A stretch of DNA of 64,000 nt from a candidate division WOR-3 bacterium (GTDB taxonomy: Bacteria > Hydrothermota > UBA3072), in assembly GCA_039804165.1 (NCBI GenBank), contig JBDRZZ010000010.1, forward strand, positions 1 through 64,000, read 5' to 3'. Of the stretch, positions 26,035 through 34,068 are shown in pieces. A model generated the notes under the pieces. The model made no database searches, was not told where the DNA came from, and saw nothing but the letters and a program-made list of their open reading frames with translations. Within the stretch, counting starts at the first letter, position 1. Each line of letters begins with the position of its first letter. Position numbers and translations under genes: made by a program.

Positions 26035-26068
26035 AAACCCTACAGTGTTAAATAACACTGTAGGGTTT
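26035..26068. terminator. strong hairpin terminator
   Basis: A perfect 16-base-pair stem (26035-26050 with 26053-26068, GC-rich in the middle) ends in a T-rich tract on the plus strand (TTTTATT) and in T-rich sequence on the minus strand as well. It ends the LPP20-like gene and insulates it from the next one. Confidence 0.85.
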
Positions 26069-26125
26069 TATTAAAAAATTGATTAACCCCTTGCAAAATT
26101 TGATTTTTAGAATAAATTTATATAA

Positions 26126-26737
26126 ATGATATTTGACATAAAAAAGGCAAAAAACTATCATTTATTTAGAATAACACTCTTTATGACCTTCTTAATCCCT
26201 GTTCAATTTCTACTCTCTATGAAAGAAACAAGATGGCGTAAAGAATATGAAGAGTTACGGCAAGAAGCTCTTTTATATGCTCGTTCTTGTGGTGTAGAAG
26301 GAGACAGCAAAATAATAAAAAGAGCGTATGATTACTCTGTACGTTTCTGGATGAGATGGCCAGTGGTCCTTAGATGGATTCAAACCGAGAGTGATTTTAT
26401 CCCAACTGCTAAGAGCAAAGCCAACGCTAAAGGGCTTACCCAAGTCTTAGAAGAAACAGCGAGTTATATTGGAGAAGTGCTTCTTTTCTCGGGTTCAGTT
26501 GGTTTAACCTTAGAAGAAGAAAAAAGGTTAAACGAAAGAAAGTATAACCTATACGAAATAGAGGACAATCTTCTTTTAGGATTTTCTTATCTAAAGTTCC
26601 TTTCAATATTTTCAAGTAATCCAGAAGAAGCTCTGGCAAGATACCTTGCGGGTAAAAAATGGGTTGATTTCTTAGATTCAAGGTATGTCCAGAGAATCTC
26701 GGATGGGAAACCAATAATTAGAGATACAACCTTATAA
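26126..26737 (+). CDS. membrane-anchored SLT-type lytic transglycosylase
   Basis: The 203-residue protein has one N-terminal membrane segment (ITLFMTFLIPVQFLLSM) followed by a Slt70-like catalytic core. The first motif is RWIQTESDFIPTAKS with the catalytic Glu in TESDF, then NAKGLTQVLEETA, then LLLGFSYLKFL and EEALARYLAG. It would cleave peptidoglycan with 1,6-anhydro formation at the outer face of the inner membrane. No Shine-Dalgarno precedes the ATG, so a leaderless start is possible. The 3' end overlaps the convergent gene by 6 bases. Confidence 0.82.
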   Translation: MIFDIKKAKNYHLFRITLFMTFLIPVQFLLSMKETRWRKEYEELRQEALLYARSCGVEGDSKIIKRAYDYSVRFWMRWPVVLRWIQTESDFIPTAKSKANAKGLTQVLEETASYIGEVLLFSGSVGLTLEEEKRLNERKYNLYEIEDNLLLGFSYLKFLSIFSSNPEEALARYLAGKKWVDFLDSRYVQRISDGKPIIRDTTL

Positions 26738-27316
26738 AATCTTCAAAATAATCTCCATAGCTACACCTGTAATTAAAGGAAGAGCAAAGTTATCATCTAT
26801 TCCAAAAGGAAAAAACTCTACAAGAGAAGCAACAATTGAGCCTAAAAAGAGAACCAACTTATTCGGATGAGGTAAAAAGATAGAAACAAATAAACAAACA
26901 ACAAAACATGCAACACTACCTTCTACTGTCTTTTCAGAGTCAAGGCGTATCTTCCCCCATTTTACCCCAATAATATGAGCTAAAGTATCTCCAAAAGATA
27001 AAAAAAGTAAAACAGCAATGGCAATCCATTTATCGAAAAAATAAATAGATAAAAATGCACCTGCAACATAATGAGTTCCAGCCGTTAAAGTCTTTTTCTC
27101 TTTTTCCCACAACAATTTTCCAAAATAACGATTAAAAATTTTATTTAACTTCTTAACCTCTAATCTTAAGAAATCTACCAAAAGCGTTATAAAACTCACA
27201 ATGGCAAGTGCAACAATCATCTTAAACCGAGGAACAAAAATATAACATATTGGAAATAAAGCTGTTCCTATATGTAATAACTTCCTTAAAATAACAAATT
27301 TTGTCAATGTTTTCAT
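26732..27316 (-). CDS. polyprenol/dolichol kinase-like (SEC59/VTE5 family) membrane protein
   Basis: The 194-residue protein has about six hydrophobic segments. Family landmarks are RKLLHIGTALFP at the N-terminus, SFGDTLAHIIGVKWGK, KTVEGSVACF, and a terminal DDNFALPLITG. These motifs are shared by CTP-dependent dolichol, phytol and diacylglycerol kinases and by related CDP-alcohol enzymes. It probably phosphorylates an isoprenoid or lipid alcohol. No Shine-Dalgarno is visible; a TATAAC box lies 8 bases upstream of the ATG, but its TTGACT partner is only 14 bases away. Confidence 0.78.
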   Translation of the reverse strand: MKTLTKFVILRKLLHIGTALFPICYIFVPRFKMIVALAIVSFITLLVDFLRLEVKKLNKIFNRYFGKLLWEKEKKTLTAGTHYVAGAFLSIYFFDKWIAIAVLLFLSFGDTLAHIIGVKWGKIRLDSEKTVEGSVACFVVCLFVSIFLPHPNKLVLFLGSIVASLVEFFPFGIDDNFALPLITGVAMEIILKIL

Positions 27317-27448
27317 AAAAAAAAGTTATAGAAATAACCTTTTAAGTCAAGATAGAACCTTTCATTCGATGGAGGTAAAAAATGTAAATTTATCCCCCAA
27401 CAAGTTAAGAAAACATTTTTACCTTTAGTATAAATATATTCTTTGAAA

Positions 27449-27479
27449 TTGACAAAGATAGGATTTCATATAATATATT
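27449..27479 (+). promoter_or_regulatory. probable promoter region of the CE15-like gene
   Basis: TTGACA (27449-27454) is followed by a perfect TATAAT (27469-27474, spacing 14) and an overlapping TATATT (27474-27479, spacing 19). Neither spacing is ideal, so the true pairing is uncertain. GAGGAGG precedes the ATG at 27510. The rest of 27317-27509 shows nothing else I can name. Confidence 0.5.
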
Positions 27480-27509
27480 TATATATAAATAAAGAGGAGG
27501 CGAAATAAA

Positions 27510-29060
27510 ATGAAGACGAAATGTATTCTATTAATCTTATTTACTTTTTTTAACTTATTAGGTAAAAAAATGCCACTTGTTTATGATATTGAAAATACAG
27601 GGATGGATTGCCCTTTACCGGATTTTCTTTCTTTTAGTGAATTACCAACAATAAAAACTTTACCCGACCCATTTATATGGGCTGATAGTAACAAAGGTCG
27701 AATTAAAAGCTGTGACGATTGGCGATGTCGCCGTGCAGAAATTAGTGCTTTAATTCAACACTATGAACTTGGAACCAAACCAGAGCCTCCAACTAACTTA
27801 AAAGCAAGTTTCTCTGATACAATTGTAAAATTGCCTCCTATATTTGAAGGTGGAGATTCTATAACTTTGTCAGGTAAAATCCTCGCAATAACCATTGTCG
27901 AAAACGAAGATACATTCAGGTTGTATGCTCCTATAAGTCTCCCTGAAGGAGAAGGCCCTTTTCCTGCTGTAATTGGTGTAGGGTGGTCTCCCACTGGAAG
28001 CCTTCCATCAGATCTCTTTATAACTCGTGGGATTGCAACAATCCATTATATGGATTGGCAAGTAGCTAATGCTTGGTCTAACAAGCGTGGTGATGGAGCA
28101 TTCTTTAAGCTTTATCCGGATCCTAAAAGAGGTAAATTTATCGCCTTTGCCTGGGGTGTAAGTAGAATTATAGATGGCTTAGAAATGTGCCCTCAGGCCA
28201 AAATCGACCTCTCCCATTTAGCTGTAACAGGGTGTTCCTACGCAGGAAAGATTGCGCTTTTTTCTGGGGCATTTGATGAGCGAATCGCTCTCACAATTGC
28301 ACAAGAACCTGGAGGAGGAGGAGATGCAGCATGGCGAGTAACAGAAACATTACCAGGTAATAGAGAAACTCTAAAAAACGCTCAAGGTTTTGCCTGGTAT
28401 AGCCAAGATCTTTCTCAATTCAACTATGCAGTTACAAAATTACCTTTTGATCATCATGAAGTAATGGCACTGGTAGCACCACGTGCACTTTTAATAATTG
28501 GCAACCCGGATATGGAGTGGCTTGCAGAAGAATCTGGACATGTGGCGTGTAAGGCTGCTCATGAAGTCTGGAAAGCTCTTGGAGTGCCTGACAGGTTTGG
28601 ATTTTCTAAAGTCGGTCACAGTGACCACTGCGTCCTTCCAGACATTCAGAGGCCAGAAGTAATAGCCTTCATAGAAAAATTTCTCCTTGGTGATACTACA
28701 ATAAACACCAATGTGGAGATTAGCCCATACAATCCTGATCTTTCTAAATGGATTACCTGGGAGACACCAAAGTTAAAAGAACCACTTTCTTTTACAGGAG
28801 ATTTCTATTTAGATCAAAACCACCCTAATCCATTCAATTCCATTACCACCATAGAATATTATTTAAAAGAAGAAGCTAATGTTGAAATTTCTATCTATGA
28901 TATTATGGGCAAGAAAATCACAACTGTATTAAATAAAAGACAATGCGCAGGCAAACAAACTCTCATTTTTAATGGCTCTGATTTACCAAGTGGTATTTAT
29001 ATTTATACACTTAAAGTTGGCAAAACACTTAAGAGTAAAAAAATGGTGTTATTACGATAG
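27510..29060 (+). CDS. secreted CE15-like (glucuronoyl) esterase with type IX-like sorting domain
   Basis: The 516-residue protein has a short hydrophobic export signal (about 1-20). The alpha/beta-hydrolase body (about 50-395) resembles CE15 glucuronoyl esterases, which cut ester links between lignin and glucuronoxylan. Visible are the nucleophile motif GCSYAGK with S243, the acidic EPGGGGDAAWR region, MALVAPRALL and a His region VGHSDHC (H370 or H373). The usual Arg of GCSRxGK is Tyr here, so substrate or mechanism may differ. From about 431 a sorting domain follows (DQNHPNPFN, LPSGIYIYT, KKMVLLR), implying secretion to the surface. GAGGAGG precedes the ATG. Confidence 0.82.
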   Translation: MKTKCILLILFTFFNLLGKKMPLVYDIENTGMDCPLPDFLSFSELPTIKTLPDPFIWADSNKGRIKSCDDWRCRRAEISALIQHYELGTKPEPPTNLKASFSDTIVKLPPIFEGGDSITLSGKILAITIVENEDTFRLYAPISLPEGEGPFPAVIGVGWSPTGSLPSDLFITRGIATIHYMDWQVANAWSNKRGDGAFFKLYPDPKRGKFIAFAWGVSRIIDGLEMCPQAKIDLSHLAVTGCSYAGKIALFSGAFDERIALTIAQEPGGGGDAAWRVTETLPGNRETLKNAQGFAWYSQDLSQFNYAVTKLPFDHHEVMALVAPRALLIIGNPDMEWLAEESGHVACKAAHEVWKALGVPDRFGFSKVGHSDHCVLPDIQRPEVIAFIEKFLLGDTTINTNVEISPYNPDLSKWITWETPKLKEPLSFTGDFYLDQNHPNPFNSITTIEYYLKEEANVEISIYDIMGKKITTVLNKRQCAGKQTLIFNGSDLPSGIYIYTLKVGKTLKSKKMVLLR

Positions 29061-29229
29061 CTGAAAATAAAAAACGAAAGAGTATTTAACGGATTCTTAA
29101 TTGTAAAAATTAAAATTTTTCTCAAATTCTTTATCTTTATAATTAGCAACCTATTTGTTATTTGTATTTTAGTAGAATGGAGGGAATTAGACATAGTTCT
29201 TTTCTATTATCTTACAATAAAAATAGACC

Positions 29230-29861
29230 TTCCAAGGCAGGTGGTGGACACTTTGAGATATTTTAACATTCACAAGGTCTAATTCCAGATCAAGAGTCAC
29301 ATCCATTTTCTTCTCCAGAAATTTATCAAGATCCGCCGCAAACAAGTGGACAAGTTCAGGAGATTTGTTTTCTCAATAAGTATCTCTAAAGAGTTTATCA
29401 TTCTTGTTTGAGTTCTTTCTCATCGTATTAAAGAAAAATAGATAATTATTGACTTTATGAAAGAAATGCTCTTTTCCTTCAAAGACTTCTATATCAAAGA
29501 ATTCTCTTTTTCTTCTTACTCTGCAACCTTTTTTCTTTAGGTAATTCGTCTCCTCTCGCATGTAAAATCCTTCTGGCGGTTTCATGGGAAACAGGAACTT
29601 AAAAATCTCTAACCAATACCTTTGTTGACATTTTACCCGTCTCTTTGCGTTTTTCTATGTGTTTGGGTGTCTTATTATGGACTCCCTGATGTGCTCTGGA
29701 AGGGTTATATAAGCCTTCTATGCCACATTTATCAAATCTTTTAAGCCATTTGTAAACGATAGGTCTTCCTGTATTAAAATTACGGGCTACATCTCTATAG
29801 ACTCTTCTTTCGCATTTTTTACCATCTCAAAACGAAATTTTACCTTATTAAAGGGTTGCAT
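29230..29861 (-). pseudogene. transposase remnant of the decayed insertion sequence
   Basis: Starting at an ATG at 29861 (QPFNKVKFRFEMVK), the minus strand encodes a recognisable helix-turn-helix only after a frameshift: RDVARNFNTGRPIVYKWLK then GIEGLYNPSRAHQG. Further frame changes lead through HETARRILHARG to a C-terminal piece (FFFNTMRKNSNKND, 29373-29585) resembling the end of IS481-type integrase-core transposases. The DDE core between them is largely missing. At least two frameshifts and stops make it non-functional. Confidence 0.65.
29232..29255 (+). repeat. left terminal inverted repeat of the decayed insertion sequence
   Basis: CCAAGGCAGG followed by TGGTGGACACTTTG. The reverse complement of 30091-30111 matches it with one substitution and a 3-base gap. 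The adjoining target duplication (29211-29224) is separated from it by 7 bases. Confidence 0.72.
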
Positions 29862-30090
29862 ATTTTTATAACCTCGTCCTATTGATAATAGAACGTGTTT
29901 CCTCCTTTTTTTGTTTGTCTTTAAAAGGAGGATATTTATTTTAACCATAATTGCAACTCCTTAATTCTTCTAACCAACAATTTAGAACAATTTCGCTCAT
30001 CTCTCTATAAATCTCATCCTTTTTTTGAAAAATACCTTATATTTTTTAGGTTTATATTTAAATCTACCCTCTTTATCTCCAAAACCTCCA

Positions 30091-30111
30091 CAAAGTGTCC
30101 ACCTGCTTTGG
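30091..30111 (-). repeat. right terminal inverted repeat of the decayed insertion sequence
   Basis: On the minus strand it reads CCAAAGCAGG then TGGACACTTTG. With the outer bases (30112-30119) the end begins TGTTAAAT, consistent with the TGT tips common in IS481 ends. The second target-duplication copy follows at 30120-30133. Confidence 0.72.
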
Positions 30112-30138
30112 ATTTAACACTTACAATAAAAATTTCTA

Positions 30139-30166
30139 TTGACAACAAACAAAAAATAAATAAAAT
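30139..30166 (+). promoter_or_regulatory. promoter of the large secreted-protein operon
   Basis: TTGACA (30139-30144) and TAAAAT (30161-30166) are 16 bases apart, just outside the insertion-sequence target duplication. AAGGAGG at 30225-30231 serves the first gene. The promoter belongs to the original host DNA, not to the inserted element. Confidence 0.6.
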
Positions 30167-30236
30167 AAATATTAAAAATCTCATCTTGCTTTTCAAAAAA
30201 TTTTTTAAATTAAGAAATAAAACCAAGGAGGAATTA

Positions 30237-33200
30237 ATGAAATTTTATAAAATCACAATTCTATTTATATTTTCTTTGTTCTTAAAAGCTCAGTTCACCT
30301 TAAGAATTCATCAACCTCCTCCAAATCAGTTGAAAATTGAAGATCTCTGGTGGATTGATATAACCAATAGTTCTAATACTTCTCGGAATGTCTATCTACG
30401 TGGAGAAGTAAGAGAACTAAGAAAAGGTCTTTTATTTAGGGGTAGCACAAATGAATTTACAATTCCTTTAGGAAAGACAAGAATAAAAGCAACTGATATA
30501 AAAGAGTTAAGAGATAAATGGTATAGAGAAGAAGATAAAGACTTTATTGTAAGAACAGGCTCTGTTCCTCCAGGGGATTACACTGCCTGTGTGTATCTAA
30601 TAGATGCTTCTACAAATCAAGAACTCACTCACCAATGCATAAATATCTTGGTTCAACCATCTGGACCGCCAAGATTAATTTCCCCTAAAACAGGAGAACC
30701 TTTAAAAAATAAAAGACCTATATTCACTTGGACAAGACCTACACCTTTACCCCCAGGAGAAAAAGTTTTTTATAAAATTAAAATCGTTGAAATATACGAA
30801 GGGCAAACAAAAGAAGAAGCAATAAGATCTAATCCAAGTTGGTATGAAGAAGAGAGAATTAGTAAAACCACTTTCCAATATCCTATTAAAGGTAGAGAAT
30901 TGGATCCCCAAAAAAGATATGCCTGGCAAGTTCAAGCCTTTTATAAAGAAGGATTCCCTCTAGGTGAAAACAGAGGGTTAAGCGAAGTATGGGAAATTGG
31001 TCCTATTATAAAGGTAAAACCAATACCTTTACTACCTTCTTATTTAATAATAGGAGAATTTTTAATAAAAAATATCACTTATACTTCCTTCTCTCTTGAC
31101 TCTCTCTCTGGAGTAGGAGAATCTTTTTTCTTAGAAAAGAACCTCCCTACCCATTTTGGAGGTCCTATTTTTACTTTAACTCCTGTAAAATTCCAGGTAA
31201 ATTTTCAAAAATTGAAAGTGAATTGGGAAAAAGGAGATACTGGTAAGGTTATCTCAGGAGAAATAATTGAAAGTTTTCCTAATCCAATTGAGGTGAAAGT
31301 TGAAGGTTATCCTGTTTTTGTCCACAATGTTCATCTTATGCCAGACTCAGCAATTGGAATTATAGGAGTAAGTATTCCCTGCCTATATGATACAGCTGGT
31401 TGTAAAACTATTGAAATAGAATCTTTTAAAACAAAAATTTCGCCTATTTTAGACATATATAAAGAGCTTGAGTCTGGAGAAAGAGGCCCTTATAGATTGG
31501 GAGAAACAGGGATTCTAATTAAATCTAAGGAGAAAATAATAATTGATTTAAGCCATAAAATTACTCCCGGGAAAATAGAAATTCAGTTAAAAAAAGGAGA
31601 AACAGTGGAACAAACTCAACTTGATACTTGCAACACCGGTTATCTTTACGCACATTATATTTTCAACAACGCCGTTTCTACTCCAGCTGGATTCAACGCA
31701 ACATTTCAGCTCGCCGCTCCTTGGACATTCCATTCTTTAATCCCAATGGGATTTGAGGTTCACATAAATGAAGGGTATCTAAAAATAGATAGTTGTAAGA
31801 TAAAAGAAGGTAAATTTAAAAACGGTTATATTGTCCTTCCCTCAGACAGTAATGGAGTAACTGATGAGATGGGAAACCCAATTCAAGCTACTTATGATTC
31901 TCTCCTTGTCAACTCTTCCTTAGATATTGGAGGGAAGCTCAAAATAGATAAAGAGATGAGATGGGGTGGATTTGGACTTAAAGTCGTTCATAATTCTAAA
32001 ATTAAACTTCCAGCAACTTCTTATCAATACTACTCAATTGTAGAAAAAGACACTTTTGTCACAATAAATCCAGACACCTTAATAGGTCTTGTAATTTCAA
32101 GAATAGACCAGAGATACGACTTATTAACTGTTTATTCCAAAGACTCTAAAGCCCCTATAAGGTTTGAAAGATTAGGAGCCCCAGAAAACAAAACTGGAGG
32201 CGGATGGTTTAACCTTGAAATGCAAGGAATGAGAGGTTATTTATCCTCAGATAGTAGAACTCCTCCTTTAAATGTAAAACTCGGAATTCCAGGAAAAACA
32301 GGTTATTTATCAGACAGCTCTTTTAACACAACCTTCACTCATAATGAAATAGACTCAACTTTTATGAAATTCTGGTTTTTGGGAAATTCCTCTTTTAATA
32401 CCGATCTTAGAGGAAAATTCCAAATTCCTTATCCTTCTAATATAAAACCTCCTTTCAGAGAATTGGGGATCACTTCAACAGGAAGTTTTGCTGGGGGAAA
32501 TGCATTTTTCCCAAGCCTAGCTCTTACTTTAGATTACTGGGGAGTTGGGATTTCTTCTAAAAGAGGAGTAATTAGTGTTAAAAAAGGAGAAATTGTTTAC
32601 ACAAATGCAGAAATCTATGAACCTGTCCATTTCTCTAAAGGATTTAATATAATCTGGGGAGAAATGCTTTCTGATGGAGACTTGGGAGAATTTTACTTTA
32701 ACCACAATGCAGCGCACCAGAAATTTGATGGATTTCCAATAACACTTGATTCAGCTGCTCTATCAGAATTTGATCCATCAAGATCTGGAGAACTTGTCGT
32801 AAAATGTGGAATTCATTTTAATTTCTTTGGTGAACCTGATACACTCATCACAATCCATGATGCAAAATATTCAGCAACAACATCACCCTATTTTGGACGA
32901 ATCGTTTCCATAGAACCAAGCAAATTTTCTATTTATAGAAACTGGGGGTCTGGTCTTGCAAAAATGGACTTCAAAGAAGTTGGTTATGATGCTATAGATC
33001 AGAACGGATTCATTGGCTTGGGAAAGGTTGATTTTAACTTTTTTACATCCTCACCTATAAATGCAGAAATTGAGCTTGATAGTATTTATATAAAAATATG
33101 TATTTTAGAAACAAAGCAACATAATCTAAGACTCTCTTATGTTGAACTCACAAGTCTTGGAGAAATTTGGGGGTGCGCTGTGATTGAAGGAGACGAGCTA

Positions 33201-34058
33201 AATACAATAGCTTTGGGAGGAAGATTAGAAACTTCTACAGGAGGAGGCTTTGAACTCCTATCACCAAAAGCTGGAACTGGCGTTGAAGTGAAAATGGCAA
33301 TTACCCCAAACATCATAAATTTTGATGCAAACGGAATAATGTATCTATATGTCTTTGGTGTCGATCTTGAAATTAATGGAAGTCTGTTTCTTAAAACCGA
33401 TCTATCAAGAGGAAGTGTAGAAGGAGAAATAAAAGGAGCTTTTGATTTAAGTGCTTTAGGTTTAGATATTGAAGCAGATGGTCAAGCTAACTGGTGTTTT
33501 GCACCTCTTTCAAATTATATCCAAGGAAGATTGGCTGTTAATATATGCGAAGTCGGTTTCGGTAGTGGTCTTTCTGGAGGCCTATTTATAGGAATTAACG
33601 CCCCAAAGGATAAACTTTGGGTTCTTCGTGAAGGTAGTAGTCTTAATAGAAAGTTTGGAATTAACCTAAATTATATCCCGAATAATGTAACAGGTGTTTA
33701 CGTCTTTGGAGATACAGAATTTTCCATTAGCCTTGCCGGAGTTATTGAAGGAGGGATTGAAATGTATGCAGGGGTTGGGGCTTTCTTGAATTTAACCCCA
33801 ACAGAAGATGGTAGTATAATTTACAGCACTCTACTACCACTACCCTATGCTGTTGGAATAGTTGGAGTTTACATATATGGAGAAATCTTATGGGGAGTCC
33901 TCTCGGCTTCAGCTTGGGGAAAACTTGCAATGTATTTGGGAGATCCAATGGGATTTGAAGGAACTTTCGGTCTTCGTGCGTGTGCACTTTGGGTCTTTTG
34001 CGGAGAAGTAGAAGTAACCGCAGGAATGAATTCAAAGGACGGCTTCTATTTAGAATAG
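30237..34058 (+). CDS. giant secreted protein with fibronectin-like N-terminal region
   Basis: The 1273-residue protein starts at the ATG at 30237, with AAGGAGG at 30225-30231 and an immediate signal peptide (about 1-19, ending FLKAQ); the frame is open further upstream but without support. Residues about 20-140 (YLRGEVREL, PPGDYTACVYLIDA) recall the TANFOR-type N-terminal domain of some T9SS surface proteins; this is from memory. A fibronectin-like module (about 143-255: RPIFTWTRP, RYAWQVQAF) follows. The remaining thousand residues are beta-strand-rich, with a Gly- and aromatic-rich C-terminal half and no sorting domain. I do not recognise a catalytic motif. It leads a five-gene operon. Confidence 0.78.
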   Translation: MKFYKITILFIFSLFLKAQFTLRIHQPPPNQLKIEDLWWIDITNSSNTSRNVYLRGEVRELRKGLLFRGSTNEFTIPLGKTRIKATDIKELRDKWYREEDKDFIVRTGSVPPGDYTACVYLIDASTNQELTHQCINILVQPSGPPRLISPKTGEPLKNKRPIFTWTRPTPLPPGEKVFYKIKIVEIYEGQTKEEAIRSNPSWYEEERISKTTFQYPIKGRELDPQKRYAWQVQAFYKEGFPLGENRGLSEVWEIGPIIKVKPIPLLPSYLIIGEFLIKNITYTSFSLDSLSGVGESFFLEKNLPTHFGGPIFTLTPVKFQVNFQKLKVNWEKGDTGKVISGEIIESFPNPIEVKVEGYPVFVHNVHLMPDSAIGIIGVSIPCLYDTAGCKTIEIESFKTKISPILDIYKELESGERGPYRLGETGILIKSKEKIIIDLSHKITPGKIEIQLKKGETVEQTQLDTCNTGYLYAHYIFNNAVSTPAGFNATFQLAAPWTFHSLIPMGFEVHINEGYLKIDSCKIKEGKFKNGYIVLPSDSNGVTDEMGNPIQATYDSLLVNSSLDIGGKLKIDKEMRWGGFGLKVVHNSKIKLPATSYQYYSIVEKDTFVTINPDTLIGLVISRIDQRYDLLTVYSKDSKAPIRFERLGAPENKTGGGWFNLEMQGMRGYLSSDSRTPPLNVKLGIPGKTGYLSDSSFNTTFTHNEIDSTFMKFWFLGNSSFNTDLRGKFQIPYPSNIKPPFRELGITSTGSFAGGNAFFPSLALTLDYWGVGISSKRGVISVKKGEIVYTNAEIYEPVHFSKGFNIIWGEMLSDGDLGEFYFNHNAAHQKFDGFPITLDSAALSEFDPSRSGELVVKCGIHFNFFGEPDTLITIHDAKYSATTSPYFGRIVSIEPSKFSIYRNWGSGLAKMDFKEVGYDAIDQNGFIGLGKVDFNFFTSSPINAEIELDSIYIKICILETKQHNLRLSYVELTSLGEIWGCAVIEGDELNTIALGGRLETSTGGGFELLSPKAGTGVEVKMAITPNIINFDANGIMYLYVFGVDLEINGSLFLKTDLSRGSVEGEIKGAFDLSALGLDIEADGQANWCFAPLSNYIQGRLAVNICEVGFGSGLSGGLFIGINAPKDKLWVLREGSSLNRKFGINLNYIPNNVTGVYVFGDTEFSISLAGVIEGGIEMYAGVGAFLNLTPTEDGSIIYSTLLPLPYAVGIVGVYIYGEILWGVLSASAWGKLAMYLGDPMGFEGTFGLRACALWVFCGEVEVTAGMNSKDGFYLE

Positions 34059-34068
34059 GAGGTAATAG

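Larger units (their letters stand above)
29225..30119 (-). mobile_element. decayed insertion sequence, IS481-like
   Basis: The element is bounded by imperfect terminal inverted repeats (29232-29255 and 30091-30111, sharing GGACACTTTG at the inner end) and by a perfect 14-base direct repeat, CTTACAATAAAAAT, at 29211-29224 and 30120-30133 as a target-site duplication. At about 895 bases it is shorter than an intact IS481-type element. The interior holds only fragments of a transposase on the minus strand. Variable, fairly long target duplications are known for IS481. It accounts for the long gap between 29061 and 30236. Confidence 0.72.

Noticed and set aside
29373-29585. Stand-alone 70-codon gene on the minus strand
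   Set aside because: It is a fragment of the decayed transposase, in a different frame from its helix-turn-helix part.
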